Source: Photobacterium profundum SS9 (lineage in GTDB: Bacteria > Pseudomonadota > Gammaproteobacteria > Enterobacterales > Vibrionaceae). From it: a DNA stretch of 64,000 nt. Made by a program: the position numbers and the translations under genes. The notes under the pieces are model-generated. The model saw nothing but the letters and a program-made list of their open reading frames with translations. It was not told the origin of the DNA and ran no database searches. Shown here piece after piece: positions 52,866-62,688 of this stretch (its first letter is position 1; every line of letters begins with the position of its first letter). Location of the stretch: NCBI RefSeq assembly GCF_000196255.1, contig NC_006370.1:1932887-1996886 (forward strand), in the 5' to 3' direction.

Positions 52866-53402
52866 TTATTTTTCAGATGTTTTTCTTTTGATAAATAAAT
52901 CTATTGTCTCTAGCTCGTCCATGTACCCATATTGTGCAATTCGCATAATCTCTGGTTCATGGCAATAATTCAACCTTCTAGCAAATGCATCAACTGCCTT
53001 TACACCAAAGAGTAAAGTAAAAGTTGGACACTTGATATAACCTCTATTCTCAACGATGCTAGTAACTCTCATGGCTTCTAAACTTCGTCCTGGAATAGTA
53101 ATACCAAGAGACAATAAAACAACCACAGTTGATATAATAAAAAACCGCCTATATGAGGTTAGGTTTTTATTTTTTTTTCGACAATGGTTTACAATGATAA
53201 TAGCTATAATAATGAATGGAATGGAGATTACTGCTGATATGAAACTCATATATGATACATCGATATAAATAACTTCATACCCTAATGTCATTTGTTCTGT
53301 TAACGATAGAGTACCTCCACCATCAATTAATAAATATGAGAAAAACACAAAAAGTGCAGCTAGAACAAAGATAACAAAAATAACTTTAAATTCAACCTTC
53401 AT
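52866..53402 (-). CDS. Small membrane protein, possible immunity partner (DUF1240-like)
   Basis: The 178-residue product has about three or four membrane helices (VIFVIFVLAALFVFFSYLL, FISAVISIPFIIIAIIIV, RFFIISTVVVLLSLGIT), then a soluble tail with GYIKCPTF and LNYC. The helix layout and the GY--C pattern recall DUF1240 proteins, but that match is from memory and tentative. The ATG at 53402 was chosen over a TTG three codons upstream. It follows the gene at 53414 by 11 bases and probably protects against it. The flanking region is AT-rich relative to tdh, suggesting transfer. Confidence 0.5.
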   Translation of the reverse strand: MKVEFKVIFVIFVLAALFVFFSYLLIDGGGTLSLTEQMTLGYEVIYIDVSYMSFISAVISIPFIIIAIIIVNHCRKKNKNLTSYRRFFIISTVVVLLSLGITIPGRSLEAMRVTSIVENRGYIKCPTFTLLFGVKAVDAFARRLNYCHEPEIMRIAQYGYMDELETIDLFIKRKTSEK

Positions 53403-53413
53403 CTTTAGCAAAT

Positions 53414-54268
53414 TTAATAAACCCTAATAGCCGAATTTCTAATATGTTGATGTGATTTCATTGCAGAATGACCATTGACAATCCTATCGACCTCATCAAG
53501 TGCACTTTCCTCAACATAAGAGTTCAATACCTTTATTAATTTGCCCTTTAATTTTAACCTGTCTTCAATATAACTTAGAGATTCACCAACAAATAAAGCA
53601 GCTACAATACCAGCTGCAATGGGAAGCACAACAATACCCGATGTAACTACAAGGCTAGAAGCCACCATGTAGCCAAAACATGCTGAAATAGAAGCTTTGA
53701 TTATGTCTGAGGATACGTTCACAGCCCAGTCATTTATCAAATAATCCTTTTTTACAAACCATTCAAGTGTCCGATATGGAACTGAATATATCACTGTAAT
53801 TAGAACACCAGCTTTAGATGAAGCCTTAAGACCTGCTTTTCCAATACCTAATGCAATAAGCTTAGTATTTGATGCAAGATATCTAGTCCCTTTCACTATG
53901 TTTCTGAGCTTATGGTCACCTTTAAAGATAATATAACTTTTAGAACCTTGTTTTTTTATTTCATAGGCACCAATAATTGAGCCCCCTTTTTTCATATCTA
54001 AAGCAAGAGCTGTGAGGGCTTTAAGTTCATGCCCTAGACTTCCTCTTGAGCTAACAACACCGGTAAAGCTAAGACCAAGCATTTCTAATTTGCTTGAGAT
54101 TTCCTCGTTACTAACGCCTTTTCTTTTTTTATCTTCTACCCATAACGCATGCAATTGAGGGGCATTAAGGATATAGATATCAATATCTTTAACTTGAATG
54201 CTTTTCAAACACGCATCCCTTCTATTTTTTTTGCGTAAACTTAGGCACTTAAACTGATTACTTGACAT
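53414..54268 (-). CDS. Putative pore-forming toxin-like protein
   Basis: I do not recognise a named family. The 284-residue protein starts at MSSNQFKCLSLRKKNRRDA (GGAG before the ATG; 28 more codons upstream are open). The basic N-terminus is followed by a mixed domain (about 60-150) and then hydrophobic helices (LIALGIGKAGLKASSKAGVL, GYMVASSLVVTSGIVVLPIAAGIVAALFV, quoted in parts). A charged helical tail ends it. No signal peptide is present. A small membrane protein follows 11 bases later. A soluble front with a membrane-inserting tail and a membrane partner is typical of bacteriocin or secretion-system effectors with immunity proteins. Confidence 0.45.
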   Translation of the reverse strand: MSSNQFKCLSLRKKNRRDACLKSIQVKDIDIYILNAPQLHALWVEDKKRKGVSNEEISSKLEMLGLSFTGVVSSRGSLGHELKALTALALDMKKGGSIIGAYEIKKQGSKSYIIFKGDHKLRNIVKGTRYLASNTKLIALGIGKAGLKASSKAGVLITVIYSVPYRTLEWFVKKDYLINDWAVNVSSDIIKASISACFGYMVASSLVVTSGIVVLPIAAGIVAALFVGESLSYIEDRLKLKGKLIKVLNSYVEESALDEVDRIVNGHSAMKSHQHIRNSAIRVY

Positions 54269-54587
54269 AAGAACTCCAAATTGATTTTTTGAAGGATATT
54301 TCAAATAACAATTTAATTCATTTGGGAAATAATTATATGCGTGTGATTTCACTTAAATTATGTAATCAATGCCATAGCGCCTGCAATAAGTGGCACTATT
54401 TTACGCCTCACTTAAACTGATAACCGTAATCTGAACCCAATTAGTATCCATTTCATTGCTTTGTGTACGCCCAGCATGGGCATGAATAGCTAAATAATTC
54501 GCGGTGCCTGCGAGTAAATCGATAGTTAGATAGTAGCAGGAGCGGTTTGGGTAAAACGAGCTTGAAAAGCACTGTTCGTGCTCGCTT

Positions 54588-55742
54588 TTATTGTTTTACG
54601 GTGTGCGTTTCTATCCAATTTGATAGTACCTTTGCCTGTTTTAATGCATCAAAATTTCGTTCTACATTTTTCCGCGCTGAAATCCCCATTTCTTTTCTTC
54701 GCTCTATTGGCAATGTTACAAATGTTTTAATCGCATCAGTTAACTCGAGTGCGTTTTTTTGCTCAACCAAGTAGCCTGTACCAGGGGCGACAATTTCTTT
54801 ACAGCCCATAATGTTTGATGTGATAACGGGTATACCGACAGCCATGGCCTCTTTTAAGACGACAGGGCCTGTATCTACACATCCTGAATGTGAAAAACAA
54901 AACGGTGCCACCAAACAATCATAGAAAGGTAAGTTCTCTTGGATCCAGCTTGGTTGTTTTGAGCCTAAAAATCGCACATAAGGGGCTAAACCAAGTTGAG
55001 CAACTTGTTCTTTTAATGGTTTTAATAACTCACCAGTACCAATAATATCTAAAGTCATAGGATAGTGCCCACATAAGGGTTTCAACGCATCAAGTAAATA
55101 CTTAACACCTTTTTGTTCAACTAACCGCCCAATAAAAATGAGCTTGATTGTCTCTTGATCTTGTTTTGTATGGGGCTTAAAGAGTTGGGTTTTTACACCA
55201 CAGTGAAGTAATTTAATATTGCCGTCAGCGATCTTGTTAAAATCATTGCGCATATCATTACAAACAGCGACAACGAAATCGCTGTGTTTAATTTTTAAAT
55301 CAAGATCAAAAGGAAACTCATAAACATCATGACCATGAGCAACAAAAGAGCATGAAACACCCATCAGTTTCGCTGAGGCAATACCGTGAGAGCAGGTATG
55401 TTGAGCAAAATGCGCGTGAATATGCTGAACATTGTGCTTTGCCATTTGTGATGCCATTTTGAAGCTATACCAAAACAAGGATGCTTTAGGCATAGACTGT
55501 TGTGAATAAATGAACTTTAGACAATCAATGACTCTACGCAGGCTTAATTTTTTTAAAAATTGACTATTAAAAACATCACCAATGTTATAAATGGAATAAT
55601 TATAAATATCATCAGTTTTATTTTTTTTAAATGTCATCACACACACGTCATGCCCACATGCGTTTATTGCATCCACTTCAGTACGAATAAATGTTTCACT
55701 CAATACCGGAAAGGTTGGAGTGATAAAAGCCACTTTTTTCAT
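54588..55742 (-). CDS. GT4-family glycosyltransferase
   Basis: The 384-residue GT-B enzyme has an N-terminal Rossmann domain (VAFITPTFPVLSETFIRTEV, HIHAHFAQHTCSHG) and a C-terminal GT4 domain with LIFIGRLVEQKGVKYLLDAL, GTGELLKPL and the nucleotide-binding EX7E region PVVLKEAMAVGIPVI. It probably adds a hexose from a nucleotide sugar to a surface polysaccharide. It is divergent from the GT2 gene at 55939. The acceptor is unknown. Confidence 0.9.
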   Translation of the reverse strand: MKKVAFITPTFPVLSETFIRTEVDAINACGHDVCVMTFKKNKTDDIYNYSIYNIGDVFNSQFLKKLSLRRVIDCLKFIYSQQSMPKASLFWYSFKMASQMAKHNVQHIHAHFAQHTCSHGIASAKLMGVSCSFVAHGHDVYEFPFDLDLKIKHSDFVVAVCNDMRNDFNKIADGNIKLLHCGVKTQLFKPHTKQDQETIKLIFIGRLVEQKGVKYLLDALKPLCGHYPMTLDIIGTGELLKPLKEQVAQLGLAPYVRFLGSKQPSWIQENLPFYDCLVAPFCFSHSGCVDTGPVVLKEAMAVGIPVITSNIMGCKEIVAPGTGYLVEQKNALELTDAIKTFVTLPIERRKEMGISARKNVERNFDALKQAKVLSNWIETHTVKQ

Positions 55743-55938
55743 ATTATTCTTCTCTAATTACATTCAGTATTATCATTGAACAGCAATTATTGTGCCTATG
55801 AATAAAAAGCAAAACTTGAGTAAGATGATTGCATTATGCAAAAAACATAAAATATTGCATGTCTTTACGCCTATGTTATTGAATGTAACAACGGCATGAA
55901 TCCTGCTTTATTAGAAACATAATAAAAAGGAGTCAGTA

Positions 55939-56865
55939 ATGTGCCGAATTACTGTTGTGATACCAACATATAACTGTTTGAGCTATTTACCAAAAGCAAT
56001 TGAAAGTGTTTTAAAACAAGACCATGAAAATATAGAGTTAATAGTCGTAAATGATAATAGTGATGATGGTACAGCTGAGTATCTTGAACGACTAGTAATG
56101 CGTGATACCAGAGTAACAGTGATAACAACTGAAGGCGTTGGCGTGTCTAGCGCTAGAAACTTAGGTATTAATAAATCCTGTGGAGAATACATTGCTTTTC
56201 TTGATTCAGATGACAGCTGGCATGACGGAAAGCTGCAAGCTCAGATTTCCATGCATCAATTAAATCCTGAATTGGGTATGAGCTTTACGAATTATGATCT
56301 CTTGACCGAGAGCAATCAAAAAATAGCCGATTGTTTTAGTTATTGGAGTCAATTTCAAGGTTGTGATGAGCAAGCTAAGATTCTGGATGATCCTTTAAAT
56401 ATCATCTTTTCAAATAACCTGATTGGTACATCGACAGTTATGATGAAAAAGTCAGTATTTAAAAAAACAGGGCTGTTTGATACTGAGTTAAAATATGCAG
56501 AAGATTGGCAACTTTGGCTGAAAGTGTGTGAGTGTTTTGATGTGGCAGTAATACCTGAAGTATATGTGAGTTACTTAATAAGGGACGGGTCACTAACGCA
56601 AGCTGATGAGAACAAGTTAAACAATCTTGAATCAATTGAAAATATTATTGCACGTTATAAAGAACGGAACTCGTTAATAACATCAAAATCAATTTCGAAA
56701 GCTGAAGCTCGATTAAGTGAAGGATATGCAGATTATTACAGGGCTAAAGGCAATAAGGCTAAAACGCTATTCTTTGGTTTTCGCTCGTTTTTTTTAGAAC
56801 CCAAACATCGTAGAGTAATCAGTTTTTTAGGCAAGGTTAAAAAGAATGGAAACCAAGGAAAATAA
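55939..56865 (+). CDS. GT2-family glycosyltransferase
   Basis: The 308-residue GT-A enzyme has the typical opening ITVVIPTYNCLSYLPKAIES, the DNSDDGTAEYL motif for nucleotide binding, the metal-binding DSDDSW (DXD), and YAEDWQLWLKVCE with the catalytic-base region ED. No membrane helix is seen. It is probably part of the small polysaccharide cluster with the flippase downstream. An AAGGAG ribosome-binding site precedes the ATG. Confidence 0.92.
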   Translation: MCRITVVIPTYNCLSYLPKAIESVLKQDHENIELIVVNDNSDDGTAEYLERLVMRDTRVTVITTEGVGVSSARNLGINKSCGEYIAFLDSDDSWHDGKLQAQISMHQLNPELGMSFTNYDLLTESNQKIADCFSYWSQFQGCDEQAKILDDPLNIIFSNNLIGTSTVMMKKSVFKKTGLFDTELKYAEDWQLWLKVCECFDVAVIPEVYVSYLIRDGSLTQADENKLNNLESIENIIARYKERNSLITSKSISKAEARLSEGYADYYRAKGNKAKTLFFGFRSFFLEPKHRRVISFLGKVKKNGNQGK

Positions 56866-56963
56866 AACTTTTCACAAGTTAATATGTTTTAATTGTAAAT
56901 ATAAAATGCATCATTAATGAAAATATAACAGTTATTTATATCTCTTAAGTAATAAGGTGTTTC

Positions 56964-58418
56964 ATGAGCGCAATTAAACAGTCTTTGTATTACGGGGTAG
57001 GCATTGTGATGATGAAAGGGGTATCATTGTTAATGATGCCTTATGTCACTGGGCAGCTCGCTACGAAAGAATATGGCTCATTAGAGGCGTTAATATTACT
57101 GGCTGATATCGGTACCATTTTGGTTGGCTTCGGCTTAATAGATGCAATGTATCGGTTTGTTGGCTCTAATGAAGGGGAATATCGGCAATTATTGATAGCT
57201 AACTGCTTCTCGCTTAGCCTTATTGCTGCAGTAGTAGGTGGTGTCATTGTCTGGTTCTTAATGCCATGGTTACTTCTTTATGTACCCGCGCAAGTTAAAG
57301 CGTATCAAATTGCATTAATTGTTTTACCAACATTATTGGATGGATTAATTGCAATCCCACTTACCTTAATGCGTATGCAGTCACTGGCTAAGCGGTTTTG
57401 CATTTTTAATGTTATTAAAGCTATCGTCCAGGCTTTACTCATCGTTGTTTTATTAGAAAATGGATTTGGGATTGATGCAGTATTGATTGCTGGTGCGGTA
57501 TCGAGCGTATTTATGCTTGTTTTTTTATTGAAATTCCAATGGCAGCAAATGGGACGATTAGGTTATTTAGGCTATTCATTGCCACTGCTTAAATTTGGAG
57601 CTCCCATTGTTGTTAGTGGTATTGGTATGTTTGCCGTTACAGGGCTTGATAAATGGATTCTTGCCGACAAAGTAAACGTTGAAGCATTAGCTGTATACGC
57701 AATCAGTGCTAAGTTTGCGCTAATATTAAGTTTGTTAATGCAACCATTTTGTTTGTGGTGGTTTCCAAATAGAATTCAAATATTACAACAAGATAATGGC
57801 TCACAACAATGCGCTGAAAAGGCTATTCTTGGTTGTAATTTGGTTATTTTCCTTGCTTTCTCAATGCTTCTTACCGTACCAAGTTTTATTTACCTGTTTT
57901 TACCTAGTGATTATTATTTGGCTGCTAAGGTGTCGGTTGCTCTTATTTTAGTGAATACAATAAAAAATATAAGTGAATTGATGAACCTAGGGTGTTTCAG
58001 CGGCGAATCAAGCCAGAAGCAAATGTGGATACAATGTTTGTGTGCAGTAATAGCGGTAGTGGGTTATTACTTTCTAATTCCACTTTATGGGGTATGGGCT
58101 GCGGTTGCTGTGCTAGGCAGTGTTTATAGTATGCGTTTAGTGTTGCTTTACTGTGTTAGTCAGTCATTAGAACCACTACCTTATAAACATGCTTGTTGGA
58201 TAAAAACTTTGTTTATTTGCAGCGTAGCTTATCTGTTACATAGTACTGCTTCAGCGATGTTTTCGACAGGAATGATTTTGATTTTAGGGAGTGCTATTAG
58301 TGTCTTTACCTTGGTACTTTTAGTGTATTTAAATACCTTTCCTAATTTATACTCACAGTTAAAGGACAAGTTTACTTCTTTGAACTTGCGACTTTTTACT
58401 TATCTTCGCAAAGTGTAA
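56964..58418 (+). CDS. Wzx-like polysaccharide flippase
   Basis: The 484-residue integral membrane protein has about 12-14 predicted helices and the MATE/Wzx-type start SAIKQSLYYGVGIVMMKGVSL, with FVGSNEGEYRQLL and GLDKWILADKVNVEALAVYA. It resembles polysaccharide-biosynthesis flippases that move undecaprenyl-linked sugar repeats across the inner membrane. It lies 98 bases after the GT2 gene. No polymerase gene is visible, so the cluster may work with genes elsewhere. Confidence 0.88.
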   Translation: MSAIKQSLYYGVGIVMMKGVSLLMMPYVTGQLATKEYGSLEALILLADIGTILVGFGLIDAMYRFVGSNEGEYRQLLIANCFSLSLIAAVVGGVIVWFLMPWLLLYVPAQVKAYQIALIVLPTLLDGLIAIPLTLMRMQSLAKRFCIFNVIKAIVQALLIVVLLENGFGIDAVLIAGAVSSVFMLVFLLKFQWQQMGRLGYLGYSLPLLKFGAPIVVSGIGMFAVTGLDKWILADKVNVEALAVYAISAKFALILSLLMQPFCLWWFPNRIQILQQDNGSQQCAEKAILGCNLVIFLAFSMLLTVPSFIYLFLPSDYYLAAKVSVALILVNTIKNISELMNLGCFSGESSQKQMWIQCLCAVIAVVGYYFLIPLYGVWAAVAVLGSVYSMRLVLLYCVSQSLEPLPYKHACWIKTLFICSVAYLLHSTASAMFSTGMILILGSAISVFTLVLLVYLNTFPNLYSQLKDKFTSLNLRLFTYLRKV

Positions 58419-58829
58419 GGATATAGTTCATTCTTTACGCACTCCACTTGCCCTCTAAATAGAGCTTGTCATTGCATTTGTTCCTTTTCATTTCAGTCGT
58501 CAATTCCCTGTCTCATAATTGAGAATCTGGCTGTAATATTTACGAAATATAGTAATGATTTATTAAAAACAGGACACTTATCAGATAAATAAGACTGAGA
58601 TAGACAAGTCTGACATAACTAACCGATAGCACTAACATACCCTACAATAATTAGACAATGCATTGCAGAGTTGACATTTATTAAGTAATTATGCTTAATT
58701 TTTTGTTTTTGTAGATACATGGCGATATTTAATATTGCTTTGTGACTCTGTGATGAACTGTGTTTTCTTGACAATGGGTAACGAATTGACTCATTGATCT
58801 ATACGAAAATGTTCTTGGAGTGAATCGCA
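58419..58829. other. Intergenic region upstream of the Tyr-rich protein
   Basis: Around 410 AT-rich bases with no gene or clear repeat. It must contain the promoter of the gene at 58830. No terminator was recognised after the flippase. Confidence 0.4.
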
Positions 58830-59765
58830 ATGAATATCAAGAATTTAATGGCTATTGTTATCGCGATCTGCCTCGGTATCTCATTCAATGTTTTTGCAAA
58901 AAGCTATGAAAGCAATGAACGATATAGTGAAAATGATTATTACAGCGATGATTATCGTGATTATAAACAACGTTATGACGACGATAGTTATTATGAGGAC
59001 AGCTACAGCTACAGCTACAGCTCTGATCGCTATTATAAGTATGAATATAGTGATGATGAAGATAGCTATAACGAAGATGACTACAGCCAACATGACTATT
59101 ACGGTCATGACTATTACGATAACGGTAAGTACAGAAAGAACAAAAAAACAGCTAGACACCTTATTTATAATTTAATCGGCACAGGCGACATGTTCATTAG
59201 AAATGTCCCCGATATTGATGGGGATGGTAATAAAGATGAAGCATTTTGTTTTAAACTTCAACTGGTTAATGCAAAAAATCAAAAACAAATAGGGACGGCG
59301 ATAGATTGCTTATCTAACATTGAGGCTAAAAGTGATGATGAGGGCGGTGGAATTAGGTTAGTTGGTACCACTTTTTTTAAGACACCACATGGTAAGTTAG
59401 TTACTCGAGGCGAAACGACGGTTCAAGAAGCGCTACATGACATAGTGACACCTAACGGCGTTAAGATGACGCATATTACTGGTGCATCAAGTAAAAATAA
59501 TTCAGTTCTTCGTGGTACTGGACGCTTTAAAAATAGTAAAGGTACTGTGCGGCTATCGGGCATGGTAAATATGACAGACTTTACTGGTAGCGAAGGAAGC
59601 CCTATTACTTTTGATTGCCTGTTTGTGATTGACCTTAAATCATCTGATTACTATACCAACGATGACTATGTAGAAGATGACTATAGCGACGATGGTTACA
59701 GCGATGAAGATGACACTGACTATTCAGATAGTGATTATTCAGATGACTATTCGTCTACCTATTAA
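58830..59765 (+). CDS. Secreted Tyr/Asp/Ser-rich protein with an allene-oxide-cyclase-like barrel
   Basis: The 311-residue protein has a signal peptide (LMAIVIAICLGISFNVFA). Residues about 24-105 are almost entirely Tyr, Asp, Ser, Glu and Asn (e.g. YEDSYSYSYSSDRYY). A folded centre (about 110-275) contains DIDGDGNKDE, which looks like a calcium loop. It then shows IGTAIDCLSN, FFKTPHGKLVTRGETTV and VLRGTGRFKNSKGTVRLSG, the pattern of allene oxide cyclase or dirigent-like barrels. Residues about 280-311 repeat the Tyr/Asp/Ser composition. No function is established. Adhesive or cross-linkable surface roles are possible. Confidence 0.65.
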   Translation: MNIKNLMAIVIAICLGISFNVFAKSYESNERYSENDYYSDDYRDYKQRYDDDSYYEDSYSYSYSSDRYYKYEYSDDEDSYNEDDYSQHDYYGHDYYDNGKYRKNKKTARHLIYNLIGTGDMFIRNVPDIDGDGNKDEAFCFKLQLVNAKNQKQIGTAIDCLSNIEAKSDDEGGGIRLVGTTFFKTPHGKLVTRGETTVQEALHDIVTPNGVKMTHITGASSKNNSVLRGTGRFKNSKGTVRLSGMVNMTDFTGSEGSPITFDCLFVIDLKSSDYYTNDDYVEDDYSDDGYSDEDDTDYSDSDYSDDYSSTY

Positions 59766-59951
59766 GCGGTTTATCGGCGTTAAGTTTCGGTTGCATGCCT
59801 ATACAGGTAACTTGTTCATATTATGAATGTTATTAATGGTGATGTGGCTCACGAAACCTGATATACTACGCCGCAATTAAAATTGAAAAGGCTGGCAGGT
59901 GATGTCGGCTTTTTTAATGCTTTATACATAAACTATTTATGGAACAGTACT

Positions 59952-61547
59952 TTGATTTCTACAGCTAACATTACAATGCAATTTGGCGATAAGCCATTGT
60001 TTGAAAACATTTCAGTTAAATTCGGCGGTGGTAACCGTTACGGTCTTATCGGTGCGAATGGCTGTGGTAAGTCAACCTTCATGAAAATCCTTGGCGGCGA
60101 ATTAGAGCAGTCAGGCGGTACTGTTTCATTAGATCCAAACGAGCGTATGGCTAAGTTGGGTCAGGATCAGTTTGCTTTTGAAGAGTTTTCTGTTGTAGAT
60201 ACCGTTATTATGGGTCACAAAGAGCTTTGGAAAGTAAAAGAAGAGCGCGATCACATTTATTCTTTACCTGAAATGTCAGATGAAGATGGTATGCGTGTTG
60301 GCGATCTAGAAACAGAATTTGCTGAAATGGACGGTTACTCTGCTGAAGCGCGTGCAGGTGAATTACTGTTAGGTCTTGGTATTCCTGAATCGCAACACTT
60401 TGGCTTAATGAGCGAAGTTGCTCCGGGTCTTAAAGTACGTGTACTTCTTGCTCAGGTTCTTTTCGCTGATCCAGAAATTATGCTTCTTGACGAACCAACG
60501 AACAACTTGGACATTCATACAATTAGCTGGTTGGAAGAGATTTTGTTGGCGCGTAACTGCACAATGATCATTATCTCGCACGATCGCCACTTCTTGAACA
60601 GTATTTGTACCCACATGGCTGACTTGGATTACGGTGAACTTCGCCTATTCCCTGGTAATTATGATGAGTACATGTCAGCGGCAGAGCAGTCTCGTGAACA
60701 GCTACATGCTGATAACGCGAAGAAGAAAGCACAGATGGCTGAACTACAAACGTTCGTAAGCCGTTTCTCTGCTAACGCATCTAAAGCAAAGCAAGCAACG
60801 TCACGTCAAAAGCAGCTTGATAAGATTCAATTGAGTGAAGTGAAGGCATCTAGCCGTCAATCGCCATTTATTCGTTTTGATCAAGAAAAGCCTCTTTTCC
60901 GTAACGCCTTAGAAGTTGAAGGTCTAAAGCAAGGTTACGGCGAGAACATTCTAATCAATGGCGTTAAGCTAATGGTAGAAGTTGGCGAGCGTATCGCGAT
61001 TATCGGTCAGAATGGTGTTGGTAAATCGACATTACTGAACACGCTTGCTGGTGCAATGGAACCAATGGAAGGTATGGTTAAGTGGTCTGAAAACCACAAT
61101 ATCGGCTTCTATGCCCAGGACCATAGTTCAGATTTTGCTGAAGATTTGAACCTTATTGATTGGATGGGTCAGTGGAAAAAAGAAGGTGACGACGAACAAG
61201 TTGTTCGTGGCATTCTTGGTCGTATGCTTTTCTCTCAAAATGACATCAAGAAATCTGTAAAAGTAATTTCTGGTGGTGAGCAAGGTCGTATGCTGTTTGG
61301 TAAGCTAATTATGCAAAAGCCAAACATTCTTTTAATGGATGAACCAACCAACCACATGGATATGGAATCTATTGAAGCATTGAACCTTGCACTTGAAAAC
61401 TTCAAAGGTACATTAATGTTTGTATCTCACGACCGTCAGTTTGTATCTTCAGTTGCAACACGCATCATTGAAATTACAGAAAGCGGCCTTGAAGATTTCC
61501 ACGGTACTTACGAAGAGTACCTAGCTAAGCAAGGTCTTACAGGTTAA
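59952..61547 (+). CDS. ybiT: ABC-F family ATPase YbiT
   Basis: This soluble protein has two tandem ABC domains and acts on ribosomes. Walker A motifs are GANGCGKST and GQNGVGKST. Walker B/DEPT motifs are [10 protein letters not shown] and [10 protein letters not shown]. Signature regions are [10 protein letters not shown] (degenerate, as in YbiT) and [13 protein letters not shown] at 59952 with GGAAC upstream gives 531 residues aligned with Escherichia coli YbiT. A second TTG 23 codons earlier adds a stretch unlike the family. Confidence 0.93.
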   Translation: MISTANITMQFGDKPLFENISVKFGGGNRYGLIGANGCGKSTFMKILGGELEQSGGTVSLDPNERMAKLGQDQFAFEEFSVVDTVIMGHKELWKVKEERDHIYSLPEMSDEDGMRVGDLETEFAEMDGYSAEARAGELLLGLGIPESQHFGLMSEVAPGLKVRVLLAQVLFADPEIMLLDEPTNNLDIHTISWLEEILLARNCTMIIISHDRHFLNSICTHMADLDYGELRLFPGNYDEYMSAAEQSREQLHADNAKKKAQMAELQTFVSRFSANASKAKQATSRQKQLDKIQLSEVKASSRQSPFIRFDQEKPLFRNALEVEGLKQGYGENILINGVKLMVEVGERIAIIGQNGVGKSTLLNTLAGAMEPMEGMVKWSENHNIGFYAQDHSSDFAEDLNLIDWMGQWKKEGDDEQVVRGILGRMLFSQNDIKKSVKVISGGEQGRMLFGKLIMQKPNILLMDEPTNHMDMESIEALNLALENFKGTLMFVSHDRQFVSSVATRIIEITESGLEDFHGTYEEYLAKQGLTG

Positions 61548-61589
61548 TTTAACCGCTTGCTTGAGTTAGAAATAAAGTAAACAATTATA

Positions 61590-61618
61590 AAAGCCGCCAT
61601 TTTTAATGGTGGCTTTTC
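61590..61618 (+). terminator. Terminator of ybiT
   Basis: AAGCCGCCAT-TTTTA-ATGGTGGCTTTT forms a stem with one G-U pair and a T run. It starts 43 bases after the ybiT stop. Confidence 0.85.
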
Positions 61619-61706
61619 TGTATTTATAACACTTACTAATAGCAGAATAGCTTTGTAGAAAGCGTTATCATACTCAGTATTGAGTCAGTTAAAAGATAGG
61701 AATAAT

Positions 61707-62159
61707 ATGCAGATCTGGGTTGATGCAGATGCGTGTCCGAATGTCATTAAAGAAATTTTATTTCGTGTTGCCAATAGGGTAGGCATAATGGTGACATTAG
61801 TTGCCAATCACCATATACGGGTACCACCGTCACCACATATTCGCTCAACACAAGTGCTAGCTGGCTTTGATGTTGCCGACGATCATATTGTTCAACAGGC
61901 TGAACCTGGTGACTTGGTGATTACTGCTGATATTCCATTAGCTGATGAATTGATCACCAATGGTGTTCATGCTCTAAATCCGCGTGGTGAGCTATATACT
62001 AAAGATACCATCAAGCAGCGCTTGCAGATGCGAGACTTCATGGAAACAATGCGTAGCTCTGGTGTTCAAACCGGTGGACCACCGCCATTGAACCAAGGCG
62101 ATAGACAAAATTTTGCCAATAAGCTCGATACCTTTTTGGTCAAGAACTTTAAAAAATAA
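61707..62159 (+). CDS. yaiI: UPF0178 (DUF188) protein YaiI
   Basis: This 150-residue protein is a DUF188/YaiI/YqxD-type PIN-like protein. [19 protein letters not shown] at the start and [13 protein letters not shown] with the conserved Asp residues fit a metal-binding site. The C-terminus contains [19 protein letters not shown]. The biochemical role is unknown. The ATG at 61707 has AGGAAT upstream and was preferred over a TTG nine codons earlier. Confidence 0.9.
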   Translation: MQIWVDADACPNVIKEILFRVANRVGIMVTLVANHHIRVPPSPHIRSTQVLAGFDVADDHIVQQAEPGDLVITADIPLADELITNGVHALNPRGELYTKDTIKQRLQMRDFMETMRSSGVQTGGPPPLNQGDRQNFANKLDTFLVKNFKK

Positions 62160-62179
62160 AATTTTACTTATATTTTATC

Positions 62180-62208
62180 ATTCATACACTGATAAGCAGT
62201 GTATGAAT
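62180..62208. terminator. Hairpin after yaiI
   Basis: ATTCATACACTG pairs perfectly with CAGTGTATGAAT around a five-base loop, 20 bases after the yaiI stop. The stem is long, but no clean T run follows, so termination is likely but not certain. Confidence 0.6.
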
Positions 62209-62369
62209 TTGATAGCTACCCCTAATATTTAATCATTGTTATTGTCATTTAATACATACCGAAGGTGTTAATAAAACGCTCTAATTGTAAATCTTATGTT
62301 GCGTTAATGGGCGGTGTAATCTGCTACGTTTGAATTACTCTTATGGTAGCGAACGTAACGGTTTTTATT

Positions 62370-62621
62370 ATGACACAAGATATCAACGAGGATATGATGG
62401 TTAATGTGATGAAACTCGATCAGAAAGGCACCGACGGTTTATCTGATATTTTCGATATTGATAACCTTCCAGAGCACCTTGAAATGGTTTACTTACATAA
62501 TGCTCAATTACGTGAATCATTTTTTTATTCGATAATTAAAGAGCACTCTTTGCAACAAGCTTTAGAACAAGCGATTGTTCACTTAGCTGCTTTAAGTGAT
62601 AAAAAAGAGCCTTGTTCTTAA
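62370..62621 (+). CDS. Small acidic protein of unknown function
   Basis: This product of 83 residues (92 if the ATG at 62343 is used) is soluble and helical, with IFDIDNLPEHLEMVYLHNAQ and SIIKEHSLQQALEQAIVHLA. I do not recognise a family. Neither start has a strong ribosome-binding site. Frame length, composition and lack of overlap with other genes make it plausibly real. It stands alone between yaiI and the convergent ParB-like gene. Confidence 0.5.
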   Translation: MTQDINEDMMVNVMKLDQKGTDGLSDIFDIDNLPEHLEMVYLHNAQLRESFFYSIIKEHSLQQALEQAIVHLAALSDKKEPCS

Positions 62622-62688
62622 GGTAAGGCCCAGTTCTAAAGTATTTATTTTTATAGTGGCAGCAGTGTCTATTCTTCCATCCTACGCT

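Noticed and set aside
58855-59175. Open frames on both strands over the start of the Tyr-rich gene
   Set aside because: They arise from the repetitive TAT/GAT/AGC codons of the real gene and have biased, nonsensical composition.
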